Below, one piece after another: positions 1 to 12,980 of a stretch of 64,000 nt of DNA; the stretch's first letter is position 1, and every line of letters starts with the position of its first letter. Location: NCBI RefSeq assembly GCF_000516985.1, contig NW_006917100.1, positions 981,490-1,045,489 of the forward strand, written 5' to 3'. This DNA comes from Pestalotiopsis fici W106-1. Its lineage: Eukaryota; Ascomycota; Sordariomycetes; Amphisphaeriales; Sporocadaceae. The notes under the pieces are model-generated. The model made no database searches and was not told the origin of the DNA. It was given only the letters and a program-made list of their open reading frames with translations. The position numbers and the translations under genes were made by a program.

Positions 1-744
1 CCCAGCTGCCCGTTCGTACAGTACAGTCCTTGACTTGATGGGTTAAAGTACTGCGGATGTGGCGCGCCAAGCCCGTTTCCCCAGGTCCCGAATGCGCGAC
101 GGCGGCCGCATGCCGTATTGGGCCATTTTCCTCATTTCCATGACACTCGTTTGTATTCTCGGCCAAAAAAGAATTACTTTAAAACGCCCATCAATCATTC
201 TCTGTTGGAGTGGACGAATTATTGTGAACATTGACGACATTTGATCGACAGGAGGGGAATATAAGGGTCCACGATGTTTCATCCTTATGCCTTCCTATCT
301 CGGAAGTGTATATTCCAAGCCTTGATATCATAAAGATAAGTGGCGATCACTTGTATGTACAGCCATGCTGATCAACGATAGTGAAACAAAAACAGTGGAA
401 GATTTATCGGCAGTCCGGATTTGCTACACGTGACTAGATTATACTGAGTAGTGAGTAAAGTGATATGATTCCAGGCCATTAGGCGATGCTATAGTGTCGC
501 CTGTTCGGTGGTTGCGACCACTCGGCGGCGCGCAGATAGAGCAGTAAATCCAATGTACCGGTAGACTTTTTATCTTGATCCCAGATGTGAGGTAAAATAA
601 TCCCACCTGATAAAATAGGCAATGATACTCTTACCCTTTAGCAAGGACTGGATATGAAGTCTCAAAGAAACGTCGAAACAGCACCAAGGACACGTGAAGG
701 GTAGAGGTGATCGTCCGAGGGATTAAGAAAAAAACAATTTGAAA
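1..744. other. Intergenic, no gene seen
   Basis: Only short overlapping frames with no recognisable protein, no splice pattern and no RNA gene that I can see. It lies downstream of the minus-strand acetyltransferase gene, so it may hold its 3' UTR and terminator. Confidence 0.5.
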
Positions 745-2123
745 TCAGTCCAGTTGACTCAAGTCGCAACGGATAAGCCACCCTTGCTCGTTGATGCCCG
801 AGTTGACGTACGGCCGCACGAGCCGTCCATCCTCATCCTCGAGCTCAATGTCCCAGACCCGAAATTCGGCAGTAATGCGGCTCCGGCACCCGGGCGGCGG
901 GCTCATCCAGCACCGGTAGACGGACCAGTCGGCGACGCCGACGCTGATGGTGCGGTACCCCCGAGCCCGCGCCTCGAGCATCATGAACCGGTTCAGCGCC
1001 GTCATGAGTCCGCGCCCTTCGTAACCTTCCTTGGTTACGCAGCCCGACCGGATAAGGGCCTCGCCCCAGCTGGCCGGCTGATCATGCCTCGACGACGATG
1101 GTGCGTCGCCGGGAGACGAGGACTTGCTGCCTCCGCGGACGGATAACCAGGTACCAAGCTCCCGAACTAAAGGTATAAAATCGTACAGGTCTTGGGTTGC
1201 CGTGTCCGGTTTCTTGTCCAGGACATCGAGGGCTAGTCCTACACACTTATTATGACCTTAGAAAACGATCTGCGCGTAATACTCTTTTTACGATTGATTC
1301 TATGAAACGCAACATAGCAATACATGTGAGTATGTAACGGAAAACTAACTTACAACCACTGGAAAGTCCATGCCCTCAAGCATGAGCATCGTTCCTTTGG
1401 TCTCAAAGTCTGGGTCTTCGGGATCCAGCTGGTCCCAGTAGAGACAACCGCCTGTCACTGCCGATTCGGCTTTTCGAAACTCATACTCGGAGTCAACAAT
1501 GGCGTAGGAGCAACCGCTATTTATGGCACTTGGGGGTCGAAATATTTCAGCTTTATGATTTTTCCGACAAAGATAAAAGGAAAGGGGATCCCCAATACTT
1601 CATCAAACTGTGAATAAAAGCCTCTTGTGTTGTGGAAGAAGAGGCGGGATGGTGAAACAGATTCTCAGAGCAGATCGCTCCAGCAACCCCACGAAAAGTT
1701 CATGTCTGCCGCGTATCTGGGTACTCACTGCATAAAGTGGCCATCAAGGGCAGCGAAAGCGCGCAAGGCATTGCCGACCTTGGGCTCGGGCAGCAGCGGC
1801 TGCCAGATGGATGGTCGAAGGAGAAACCCGTGAATCATTACTATGAAGACATGGAATTAGTACTTTTGTTTTAGCATTGTATAAAAATTGCTGTCGATGA
1901 TAGATTCAGCTATATTATATGCAGAGTTGCTGCAGTATGGCTTTCCGGACACAGCAGTCTGCTGCCAGCATACATTCAGTGGGTCTAGACAAAGTAAATC
2001 TCCTCAATCATACTTACAAGCTTTGGCCCACGGTGCCAGCGCCGCATCGATTGGCCGGATCGTATACCGAGGAGGTAGCGAGATGCCGTGAGTGCGTGAT
2101 ATGGGTGCGGGTAAGATCGGCAT
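745..2123 (-). CDS. GNAT-family N-acetyltransferase-like protein
   Basis: Four exons on the minus strand: 2018-2123, 1729-1840, 1354-1528 and 745-1245, all joined in phase, giving 297 residues. The start ATG (2121-2123) leads into an N-terminus with the motif YTIRPIDAALAPWAKA. The C-terminal exon holds the acetyl-CoA-binding signature EGRGLMTALNRF followed by an ARARGYR helix, as expected for the GNAT fold. I recognise the general architecture as a fungus-specific GNAT group of unknown substrate: an N-terminal helix, a central DQLDPEDPDF loop after a beta strand, then the CoA loop. Presumably cytosolic; the reaction would be acetyl-CoA-dependent acylation of an amine. Introns start with GTAAGT, GTGAGT and GTAAGT. 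It stands alone, 1.9 kb from tps2. The family call is fairly secure; substrate and role are unknown. Confidence 0.75.
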
Positions 2124-4011
2124 CGGGGATTCGAAATAATTGCAGTTGAAAGAAAAGAGAAACTATGTTTTCAACTTGATTTCCGTCAGAGATAACCAAG
2201 GAATATTATAATTCACACGTAAGACCTACTCAACAAGAATCTATTAGCTTTCGCCTTCCGGGTGTGGTCAAACAACACAATCTCTGATACGTCCTAGGCC
2301 ATCAAGTCATATAACATTGCGGCTCATTGCAGAGTCATGAAAAGCGTCTTGTCGTTGGCAGATGGTTTACACAGTACGCAAAAGTCAAATTCCAAGCGAA
2401 CGACAGTCATGCGTGGTGCGCAATATTTGTGTCGCAGCGCGGCCGTTGATATCTGTCCGGGGCGAGATGCTACCGCCTGTAAAAGAACTGCCGCCAGCCT
2501 CGCTCATTCCTACTCTTTCTTCATTGGCCCCAGGAGCTTGGGGCCAAACGAGCAGACACCGGAGGAGAAGGGGGCTATAATCACCAGAATAATCCCCGGT
2601 GGACCAATCCTGCGCTGGCCAAGCTTGAAACGGCAAGAAGTTGCCCACACGAATATAGGTTGGGCAGGATTCGGTTTCCAACCGTTGGCGTCGAATGAAG
2701 AAAAAGCTCCGCAATCCCCCCTGGCCTAAAGTTTATTAAATGCTGACATGCTCCCAGAATAGTGATATAATACGGCCGGAAAGGATCGCTGCCCTGGATG
2801 CCGGCTCCAAAAGAGCCCAAGGGTGATCTGAAAATTACCCGGCAATCTTTCATGCTATACTAATACAACCCAGCGCTGGGAATGTTTATGGCTATGGTTG
2901 GTATTCAGCAAACAAACTTGGAATGGCCTCTGGTCACTAAATTCGCCCGCGGCCCTCGGCTGCAAGGAAGGGAAATACATCGAATTTCGCCTTCGTACAG
3001 AGATCTATGTGCGACCGAGTCTCCATTGTTTCCCTCCTTACATAAGAACCTTATGGGCAGACCAAAAGGAAAGACGCTTTGCGCAGCCCTTCCGCCCACG
3101 CCATGAGATGGTACGAGTCATGATGGTGCTTACTCAGGAATTACCGAGCCTGATAAAAGCAAATTTAATAGTGTTCATTAAGATGTGGTAATAAAGCATG
3201 GCAGTACGGATAGAGAAATAAATACGTCAAGATGTCTCTACGATGCTCTGTTGATTAAACGATGTATGCCAACATCACAATGTGCGGGTCATACATGGTA
3301 CACGGTATGTGGAAAGACAGTTATATGACTGGTATTCCTAGTAAAGAATTAAATGAAGTATCTACGGAAATAATGCATGAACTCACGGACTTGGTAGCCG
3401 TTCCCGTTGTCACGCTTCGGGTGACACACTATAGCCACTCTGTGACGCACCAGACGGACAGTGGAAGATATGCGGCGTAGTAAATATGGCGGCACCTCCA
3501 ACACCACTGTAGATAGATACGGAGAAGAAGTAGTTGTAATTGTGTATAATATAAGTTATCTAATTATAATCTTTAATCTCAAACTTCGGGACCATTACGT
3601 TGAACTTACTTTGATATATTTACTTCATGTTCATGATCTGCTAAGCATTTATGTTGATGAATACCAACAGTCACGTGTCAATGTGTCTTGGTTCCAAGCT
3701 GTGTCCCTAATACTTGGAAATGTTGATTATCCTGATGCAGGCAATTCTCTATACAGGAACTGTGTAATAAACCTATCGTCTAGATGCTATTGGTACGATA
3801 TTGTATCCAACTCTACTGCGTTGATGCAAAACAAGCCCAAGTACCTAGCGCCGTTGCCCAATTCCACAATGCCATCTATTCTTCCTTGCTGCGACAAGCA
3901 GCAGAATCGCACTCCGTGCCCATGCATATGTAACTCCACGCTATCCCCCTATTGATTACCCAGCCAAAGGGACGTTCAATTCTCTCAAACCCCGTCGGAT
4001 CCAGAACTCGT
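2124..4011. other. Intergenic, no supported gene
   Basis: Contains the GNAT promoter and the tps2 3' flank. Open frames at 2337-2729 and 3461-3955 lack family similarity, and the second lies in AT-rich DNA (about 3200-3900) and starts with GTG. I see no spliced gene here. Confidence 0.5.
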
Positions 4012-7000
4012 TCAAACTTCCGGTACATGACCGTCCACGCTAGCCATGGCCGCAAGATTGTTTTGGCTCAGAACTGTGTCTCCAATCTCACCACTATTTC
4101 CAACATTTGCGAGCAGCGCCATCCCCTCAATCACATCCGAGGGCTCCAAAACGTGATATTTGGCCAGTGTGACCTTGGTGCTCGCACCGACCGTCACAGT
4201 GAATATCTGCTCCTCATCTAGGGCAACCCCACTGACGCCGTTCAAAGCACGGAACATGTCTTCATCGGTGAAATCATCACCCATGCAAAGAGCAAACTCG
4301 ACGCCACCTTCACGAGCTGGCTGATCCTTCCCAGCCAGGTGAGAGGCATCAGAATTGTAGCTAGCGACCAAGCGTTTGACGATTTCACCCTTGTTGATAA
4401 AGGTGGGCCGCACCTCAATGTTGGCCTTGCCAGGCATGACATCGACTTCCCATTTCTTGGCCACAGTCGACTCGAGCTCTCTCTGAGCTTCTTGCGCGGC
4501 GTGGGCTCCTTGCTCCGGGTCGGCCTGGCGGTAGTGCCATGTGAGTGCGCAACGCTTGCGTTCGATGAATGAGCCTATTGCGGGGTTAATACATGCCTTT
4601 TTCGTCATGAGCCGAATATGAGTACTTACCAGACACGCGGTCGGTGTATTTTTGGAAGATATCAATGACTTCCTCTTGCCAGGACATGTCAAACGTCTCA
4701 GCAAGGTTTTCCCAGTTGGTCTCGCCCGGATGTCTAATAAAGCTTCCGTGCTCAGCGCTGAAGCCAAGCTCAGTAATATGTCCCAAGTGCTGCTGCAGGA
4801 ATTCCTGGTCACGACCAGAGATGATCCAGACAGCGTTGCGGTGGTCGGACGCCAAAGCCTTGAGGGTTTGAATGACGCGCTCGCCTGGAATTGCCGCGCT
4901 GGGCTCCCTGACGATGGGCGTGAGCGTTCCGTCATAGTCAAACATGAACAAGCGCTGCTTGGCGTTGCGGTATTGTTGCAACATGACAGTGCGGTCCAGC
5001 AGGGGCGTTGCGATAGCAGTTTGTGTGCTGGCCAATGTTCCTACAAGCTTGCGAAGGAACTTTGTGCTCCAAGCTTGAACATTGTGTGTGGTGACATGAT
5101 GGTACAAATGCGATTGCATGGCCATGCGCTTCTCCTCCGACATGGTGAGTGCATCGTTGATTTGCTTGGCCACGTCCGAGAGATCCCAGGGGTTGATGTG
5201 AATGGCGTCCCGAAGACTGCCGGCTGTTCCACTGAATTCGGACAGAATCAATGGTCCGTGGGTATCGCGCTGGCACACAACGTACTCCAAACTGGTCGTA
5301 TTCATACCATCACGAACGGATGTGATGAGACCAATATCTGCAGCCCTAAGAAGCGCGTAGTACTCGTCCGGGCTGAGATACTGGGGGAAATGCTGTACAG
5401 GCGAGAAACCGAGACTTCCGTAGTTGCCATTGATCTTCATGACCAACTCGTTTACTCTGCTGGCGATTTTATTCTCCGACTCTGCGAGATCTCCAATGCT
5501 CGTGGGGGAGGTCACTTGAATGAGAACGACCTTCTCATTCCACTCCGGGTAGAGCTCCAGAAACCGATCAAAAGCCATCAGCTTCTGGGCGACACCACGG
5601 ACACTATCCAGGCGATCGCGACCAACAATGAGCTTCTTGCCGGCGTAAAGCTTCTTCAGCGCTGCGAATTTCTCGTTTACCGGTCCCGACCAGGCCAGTT
5701 GTTGGCATTTTGCGGCGTCGATACCGATTGGGAATACTCCCACTTCGACGCGACTTCCGTATGCATTGACGCCAAGAGAGTCGGAAGGGAAATCCAGGAT
5801 CCGGGTGCAACAGCTGGAAAAGTGGCGGGAGTAGCTGTACGACTGGAAACCAATCAAGTTGGCACCGAGGGCACCCTCGAGAACCTCCTTGCGCCTCGGA
5901 AGGCAGCGGAGAAATTCACTGCTTGGGAAGGGACAGTGCAGAAAAAAGGATATGTACATCTTTGGAGCGCGTTGTCGCAGCATACTGGGCAGTAGCATGA
6001 GTTGGTAGTCGTGAATGACGACAATGTCGCCCGGCTTGCAGATTTCTATGATCTTGTTGGCAAACTTGAGATTCATCCGGTAGTAGTCAGCCCATTGGAT
6101 GCGCTCTGCTCGTCCATCAGTAGGCTCGTGTTGCTTGTAGTGGAACAAGGTATAGAGATTCTCGTCGGCGTAGCGCCTCCACCGGCCCTGGTCTCTGAGC
6201 CTAATTCCCTCCTCATTCTGCTCTTCATCGTCAGATAGCCAAATGGGGACTGTCTTGATCATCTTGTGCTGGGAGAGCTTCTGTTCCAACTCCAGCTGGT
6301 GTTGGTGTGGAATGAACAAGCCGTCCGGCGGTGTCGGCGGCGCGTGGCCGTCTAGCGGAACAGGAGCCGAGAGTGAGTTGGCACCGTAAATATTGCTCGT
6401 GTCTGGAGGTGTAGTTGGGGGAGACATGGGGTCGCTTGGGGCTGCAACCTCGCCAGTCCAGGCCACCACTGTGTGGTTCCATGGTGCTTCGTCCGAAGAC
6501 AAGTGGGCAAAGGAATCAAACAGGGCAGATTGGCCGCGTCTAGATCCCAATTCCCAATCTCCACCAGTGCGGTATTTGAGCGAGTATGGCAACGTAAAAG
6601 TAGCTGAGATGATGTTTCCAGTCAAAGCCAAATCAGGCACAGCAGCCTTGATGTCGCCGATAGACTCTCTCCGGCCTCTAGAGGACAGGCTCATGCGCCT
6701 CAAAACCTCTTGACCAGACATTGTGCCCTTTGAAGCTTCAGTGGGAGAAGAAGCCCGAATTTCAGAGTCTGTGGCTTCAGGGATCTTTCTTGGGCGTCGA
6801 TCTGCCTGCTCAGGATTCCGCGAGAAGTAGTTGGGGCTTTCTGACTGAGCCCGGCTGTGGTTGTTCGAGAGGGCGTGATAGGTCGACAAGTGAATGCCGG
6901 GGGTTACGGGGATGCTGGTGACAGACTTGCGCTGGTGTGCCGGCAAATCTTCCTCGTCGACAGACTGCCGGGCTTCGTCGACGGGCGACCTGGCGGTATC

Positions 7001-7060
7001 TCGGGTCTCGTGGACGACGGCCTGGGAGCTAGCCCGTTGGTCTCGCTGCTGGTCCGCCAT
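4012..7060 (-). CDS. tps2: Trehalose-6-phosphate phosphatase (Tps2/OrlA type)
   Basis: Removes the phosphate from trehalose 6-phosphate, the last step of trehalose synthesis, in the cytosolic TPS complex. Two exons (4630-7060 and 4012-4574) flank a 55-nt intron and give 997 residues. Residues 1 to about 150 are a polar, Ser/Thr-rich extension. A glycosyltransferase-20-like domain follows, with HDYQLMLLP, FFLHCPFPSSEF and DRLDSVRG; the lysine usual in active synthases (DRLDYIKG) is replaced by arginine, as fits a non-synthase subunit. The C-terminal HAD phosphatase domain keeps its three motifs: DYDGTLTP near residue 708, SGRD near 748 and GDDFTDED near 909, so the phosphatase should be active. 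That separates it from Tps3/Tsl1 regulatory subunits. Two AGGGG stress-type elements lie 160-190 bp upstream of the ATG. The large plus-strand frame at 4652-5995 is an antisense shadow. Confidence 0.95.
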
Positions 7061-7345
7061 GGCGGTTTAGCCTTGTATTCTGAAGAATTCGGAGCAAGTG
7101 GACGTTTGCGAGTAGAGGTGCGCGCCCGTTTTAGGAAATCTGCCAAGCGCCGCGCGTGGAAGAAGCAAAGAGAGGTAGAGGGATGAGCAACAAGCAAACC
7201 TAGAAACTAGCAAAAGAGAGAGGGGGGTGGTAAGAGTAAAAGGGGACAAGAAGAGAACTGTAGAGAATAGACTAGAGTTGTGGTTCTTGTTCCTCTGCCT
7301 TCTTTCGAAGCGGTCGAGCAGGATCAAAAAGAGGCTTGGACTCAA
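7061..7345 (-). promoter_or_regulatory. tps2 upstream region with AGGGG elements
   Basis: AGGGG pentamers lie at 7221-7225 and 7241-7245 in a purine-rich leader (pyrimidine-rich on the coding strand). In yeast AGGGG is the stress response element bound by Msn2/4, and trehalose genes there are known targets. That these copies act here is inference; pentamers are common by chance. Confidence 0.35.
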
Positions 7346-10300
7346 ACTGGGCAGTATGGATAACAGGTACCTCCACTACGTAATGTAGGTCTGATAGGTA
7401 CATATAGGCAGGCCAGGTATGATGGTAAGGCACATGCATGCGGCCAATGTAACTCCAGTACAGCGCTGTGGTCCAGCTAGTATTTTAGGAGAACAGGGGT
7501 AGCAGATAATTCGGGTGGTACCTCTGCAACTGGGGAGCGGGACATGACCAAATAATGACCTGCCCAAGCAATGCGATAGCCAGTAGTAACAAATATCAGA
7601 ACTCCATGGGCTGGTCTTCTATTTTGCAGTACACGCGGCTTTCCACATCCACAGCGCGGTCAGTCACATCAATAGAGATGGCTGACACTTGACTTTTTTG
7701 TCCGCCTGTAGCAAAGAACTTTCCAAGTCGTGCCTATTTCCTCGCCAAGGGAGCCAAACCCTTGGCTGGAGACAAAGGATAGTGCACTTACACTACATAC
7801 AGTGTGCCTGCCCACTGGAGTACTCAGTACACTCACTGGGCTAGGCTATTGTGTATGCTTTTTTTTCCTTTTCTCTTTTTTTCTTTGCAGTAAACAACCA
7901 ATTTGGCAGCAGCCCTGAGCTGCACATGGTGGTGGGGTTCGTTACTAATAACCCTCACAACGACTTGTTGAGGGGCACCGGGGCCTTGGAAGCCCGGGGG
8001 AAGGAGGAGGAAAGTCGGGAGGGGAGGTTTTGCTCCTAAAATTGAACCAGACTCCCCAGGATCAGGAATCTCTCTGCATTGATCCCACTGGAGGGACACG
8101 ATAGCGGTGACCACCTGGCAATGTGGGTAGAGAAAGCAACCAGAAGCAAACCAATATGCATTCGTTGCACTACCTACAGCCGCTGTGCCTCCCTCAGATT
8201 CGGTGCATTGCATCTGATGATACCTAAGCCAGGTGGTGGTGAACACCACCCATAGCATGTGTACGATATTTCGACCCGCTCGTTCGTTTGGAACGGAGGG
8301 AATGCACCGTCATACACTACATACTAGTTGTGACTGGCAGGACATTCATTTTGACAAGGGCTATGTGATAGGTTGCCTTGGTTGCTTCACAGATCGTCCA
8401 ATTTTGTCGACTTTGTGCTTTACCACTTGATATCTCTTTCATGGAGCATTCGAGGTTCGTGGGCTACTGGCCGTGTACCTTCCTCGCAAATGACGACATG
8501 ATGACCAGGAAGCTTTCCCCAGCAGCTTGGGACGAACGGAACGAGAGACGACTAGGACTCAGGAATACTCGCAGATTTGGCGAACCACCAATTGGGAATC
8601 CTTTGAAATGGGGAACTGATGGATCGCTGACGGAAAGCTAACACAACAAGAACGTACCTGACCACAAAAAAGTGACGTAATTCACCGAGTGAGGGGCCAC
8701 GAAACGCGGGACGAGAAAGTCTCAACGCTGGTACAATCGCAGCGTCAGATAGATGCGCCAGGGTCGTGTCAGGTAGGTATCCGTTTGGGGCTCAACCTGG
8801 GTCGCTGGTATGTCGTCCAAAAAGGTGAAGCTATTCGCAACAATGCCAACAAGGCGATTTGAGTCGACCCAAGTGAGGAGAGTTTGTTAGATGCACAAAA
8901 GGGGAAAGCTGAAATCGGCGATTGACAGTTTCGAGGCGCAAGGAGAAAAAGGGACGGCTCCACCCATCGGCCAAGCTAATCAATCATTCCAGAACACCAT
9001 GGGGGAATAGAGACATCTGATTTTATCTGGGTTTTTATTGTTGGGTTGGCACATGGCCACGTGCCATGGCCTAAACACCTAAGTAGACAATGTACGAACT
9101 TGGCCATCTCTTCAGCCCCTTTCTAGCCCTTTGTCCGTCGTTCTCAATCGTCCAGACCCTGTGGTTCGTCTGGGGATCGCCTCCTCGGGCGCTGGCTGAG
9201 TTATTCGGATTGGGTACGGGGCAATTCTTATATTGGATGGCTATCACGATACTTTGCCGGCACAGGTGTAAGCCAGCCCAGCCCAGCCCTCGGCTCTGGA
9301 CAATATTCGCTGGTGTGCCTGTCGATCTAGACCTCAGCGGTGTATCCCACAGACCTGGCTAATCACCTGCCTGGACGACTATGAGAAATTTGTGGAGAAA
9401 TAGTCGAGATGGCACTGATTTGGCTGCCGAGGCCTTGTCTTCTAGGCCTTGAGTACCTTCGCCTTTACCCTTTTCCCCTCTTCTTCTCAGCCAGCTTATC
9501 CCCCCAAGCACACAATGCATAACTTCAAATCAGGTATAGTATAGAGACGGTGAAAAGACGAGTACCTATTAGCAAGATGGCTGCCGAACGATTTTCAAGA
9601 CTTGCGCTATTTCTTTGCAGAATTTCCCACCGTCTGGTTTACTTGTTTTCAGCTCTATTAAATCCAACCCAAATAGGACCGAAACTCCTGGGGAAAATGC
9701 ATCTGCGATGTGCTGCAGTGCAACATGGATCTTCGCATGGGTCCAATTGACAATCGTTCATTGAACATTCAGTGGGGGAAATCAGGCGGGGTGTCGCTGC
9801 CAATGCGATCAGCGGAATGACGCACGTCCTCTCCATCTCCAAGAACCGTCTCCTTTTCTTTTTGGAAAAGGGCACATCCATGCGACACGACGACGTTCCA
9901 TCACCTTCCGAGGACCGAATCCAGATCTATCTAGAGATTCCTCAATCTCCTCTCCGTTCAATTGCAGATGCCCACATTGGACACGAGAGCTGATGACTGG
10001 CTGAATGAGGCTCACTTTGGGTTTCTACTAGTTGAAAGGCCAAACTGCCCTGGCTTCCGGCCCTAATGCAGTCGCAATCAACTTGTGTGAGGCGCCAGCA
10101 AGAAGCGCCAGCAGAAGCGGAAACACATGTTTGCAGGCAGTGGCACCATCATGACTCGAATTGCCATTGGCAACAGTAATGCAGCGCGTTCTTGGCATGC
10201 CATGGAATCATTCACATGTGTTGGGCAATTCCTGTTCATTTGATCTGGTTCTCTCGTTCAGGCCGCGGTCTGTCTGTCTTCTGGCCAGCAGGATAATGTC

Positions 10301-10355
10301 GTGTGCATGCTGTTGCTATACTACAGGGCACGACCAAATCGTATCTGTGGCCACA
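7346..10355. other. 3-kb intergenic stretch, no supported gene
   Basis: Many short frames but none with a recognisable product or paired splice sites in phase. Pyrimidine tracts occur (for example near 7858-7890) together with TAGGTAC/CTACCT-type motifs. It probably holds the distal tps2 promoter and the 3' flank of the efflux pump. Confidence 0.45.
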
Positions 10356-12217
10356 TCACGATTGACGACGGCCCCCGACCGCACGCAACTCATGATCTCT
10401 ACTCAGCGTCTTGTCCATGGTGGACCGTCTGATAAAAAGGCTAAGCAAAAGGGCCAGCCCAGATATGCCCGTGTAGAATGCGTATACACCCTGGAGGCCA
10501 AACACATAACTTTTGATTGCAGCCTCTCTGGGAGGTGCGTCTGTAGGCAAGCTGTGGAAGTAATCAACAAAGGCCTCGGCTTGGCTCGCAATATACCTTG
10601 GTAGCCCTTCCCATTCCAGCTTCATGGCCATGATGTTTTGGAACGTCGTTCCACTGACGCCCAGTCCAACGGCCACGCCAAAGTGTCTGGCAAAGATGTA
10701 GACAGATGCTGCATCGGCCTCGAGACCGGGACGACAGAGAGCCTGTGTCGCGAAATTTTGTGCGGTTGCGATGGCGCCCTGGCCCAAGCCAAGAAGGACG
10801 ATATTGACTACCCATACAGGCGTCGTCGTGTCCGCATCCCAACGTATCATCAAGCCCGAAGCAAGCGTGGTTAGTATCCAACCTGACCATACAATTTCTT
10901 GGTACCTATTCGTCCGTGTGACTATGGCTCCTGTGACGATGGCGGATGGAGCTGCCATTAGCATCACGGGAAGCAAGGCCACACCCGAGTAGATGGGACT
11001 GAAACCCTTGACCGCGATGAAATAAAATGGAATATAGTAGAGTTCTCCAAACAACTACAATATGGTAAGCATAAGGGATATCGGTTCGATAGTCCGGCAT
11101 TGAAGCTCACCACAAGACCTTGTATCCCTCCACATATATAACAAAAGGTGGCGCTTGCACTTGAGAACAGTGCAGTATTCAGGAGAGGCCGGCCAGTAAA
11201 ATAACGACCCCAGACTAGAGTCGCAGCGATGCCGACAAGACCCAGACATAGCGGCAGCAGTTCTCCTGCGCTGTTCCAGGCGAACTGAGTGCCTCCCCAA
11301 GAGATTGCCATGAGAAACAAGGTTGTACCAACCATGAACGCCAGACTCCCTATCCAATCAATTCGCCTGAGCTTTTCTCTGGTCGTTATCATTTCTCGTG
11401 GCTTCAGTGTCAGGAGCCATGGGACGCAAATCAAGCCGTAGCCACAGAATGGAAACATGATGTAGAACATCCAACGCCAGGTCGTCTTCTCGGAGATGGC
11501 GCCGCCAATGAGGGGTCCTGCGCTGCTGCCTATAGTCCAGGAGGCTTGTCTGGATTCACTTGTTAGATCTGAGAGCAACAAGAAAAAGGTCTGCTAGGGG
11601 CGTTCTTGCATTATGCCGTACCACTTTGGCCGCTGGCGCAATGGCACGAGATCGGTAAAGATAATGCTCGTGAGGACGGTGATGCCTCCGCAGCCGACGC
11701 CCTGGACGGTGCGCCCTGCCAAGAGCATGGCCATAGTCTGTGACAAACAACAGATCAATGAACCTATGGTAAAGGCCACGAGCGATGCGGTCAAGCAAAT
11801 GGGTCGGCCGAAAACGTCGCTGACTGCGGCAATCGTTGGCATGACGACCGCTGTGGCCAGGAAGTATGAAGTGCCAACCCAGAAGCCCTCGGTCGTGCTG
11901 CCATCAAGGGCCGTGACGATGGCCTATGTTCGCTGTCGTCAAGACAGATCCCGAATATTGAGGACCAACGCGGCCAAGGCAGTACTTACGTGCAGGGATG
12001 TCGCCACGACGCATGCATCCAGAGATATCATAAACGTGACGATGGCCAACGTAATCATAATCAGCAGCTCGTGAGTCGACGGCTTCCATTCTTTTGTATC
12101 AGATTCTGTTACTCCCGTTTCCCATGCTATTGGATCGGAATCGCTAGTCATATCCATGACTACTTTTGGGGATCGAGTTTTCTCCGTGCTCGAAGACATC
12201 ATGGCTCGTTGGATCAA
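10356..12217 (-). CDS. MFS drug/metabolite efflux transporter (DHA type)
   Basis: Proton-driven plasma-membrane exporter, divergent from the PKS and therefore the likely pump for its product. Exons 11990-12217, 11610-11923, 11111-11549 and 10356-11054 join in phase to 559 residues. The polar N-terminus is followed by about 14 hydrophobic segments, the length and number of the DHA2-like group. Signatures seen: loop 2-3 region SDVFGRP, GRTVQGVGCGG in TM4, and the antiporter motif C region GSSAGPLIGGAI in TM5, typical of exporters. Intron 2 (11550-11609) uses a GC donor (GCAAGA) with a normal AG acceptor; this restores YGIIQASWTIG, while no GT donor nearby keeps frame. Two methionines (12217 or 12199) could start it; I give the longer form. 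The substrate is inferred from context only. Confidence 0.9.
11550..11609 (-). other. GC-AG intron in the MFS gene
   Basis: A 60-nt intron with donor GCAAGA and acceptor ATCCAG. Splicing here joins conserved TM4-TM5 sequence without a gap. GC-AG introns are a known minority class in fungi. Confidence 0.7.
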
Positions 12218-12324
12218 GATGTTTCATTAATCAGTCAGTATCGTGACGAGTGAGAATGGACAGATGTACTGATGCTTCTGATGGACAGAGAGCTACACGT
12301 TCAAATCTCAACGGGAAAAGGGTG

Positions 12325-12343
12325 AAAAAAAAAAAAAAAAAAA
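12325..12343. repeat. Poly-A tract
   Basis: A run of 19 A residues upstream of the MFS start. Such tracts often lie in nucleosome-free fungal promoters. Confidence 0.9.
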
Positions 12344-12377
12344 CCACTGCGCCCGACGAACACCAAGTTGCCACGAT

Positions 12378-12419
12378 TTATCAGCGCGGCTCATGTTCCG
12401 CTGGATCAGCCGCTGATAA
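12378..12419. promoter_or_regulatory. Inverted repeat enclosing a CGG-N8-CCG element
   Basis: Nine-base arms TTATCAGCG (12378-12386) and CGCTGATAA (12411-12419) are perfect reverse complements with a 24-nt spacer. The spacer begins with CGG and has CCG eight bases later (12387-12400), the typical everted/inverted triplet form bound by Zn2Cys6 dimers. Each arm also carries a GATA core. Function is inferred. Confidence 0.4.
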
Positions 12420-12980
12420 GTTTGCATAACGACGAATCCAGTCGTAGGAAATTTGCAGTCTTGGTAGCACAAAGGCGTTTTTCCTAATAATCATGGTTGA
12501 TCCAAGTAGCTTTAAGCCGAGCTGACTTTCAACTTCAGCACCAAATATCATTGAACTTTCCGTTTGATGAGAAGCTCGCTTGCCAAGCATTTCAATTGGC
12601 TCAGATGAATCCACCCGGTTCCATTGTATCAACACTGACATTCAGCGCGGCATAGGGGGCAAGTCAGATAAGCTTAAACATGTACATTCCGTGTTGTGGC
12701 TGGTTATTAAGACAAGGATTTTCTACCTGCCGCTGAGCCAATGGCACGCCACACAGCGGGAGTGTGTGCAGTGACACAGATCTTATGAAAATATCTGGGT
12801 ACTTTGGTGAGTATATTATGTACAAAACAAGAATCCATGTGTGTTTTCGTCTGCCACGTCCTAGTCGGCCGTTTAAGCATCATTCTCATGTGCCTCATAA
12901 ATTATAGAGAGTGTGTGAGGCGTCGACGAGCTGAAAGTATGGCAGGCATCCTTTTACATGAGGCTGATGGCATGTCTACC

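Noticed and set aside
2337..2729. 130-residue plus-strand frame
   Set aside because: No recognisable domain, overlapped by equally long antisense frames; looks like chance.
3461..3955. 164-residue plus-strand frame
   Set aside because: Starts with GTG, lies in AT-rich DNA, no motif and no splice support.
4652..5995. 447-residue plus-strand open frame
   Set aside because: Exactly antisense to the conserved tps2 coding exon; no family similarity.
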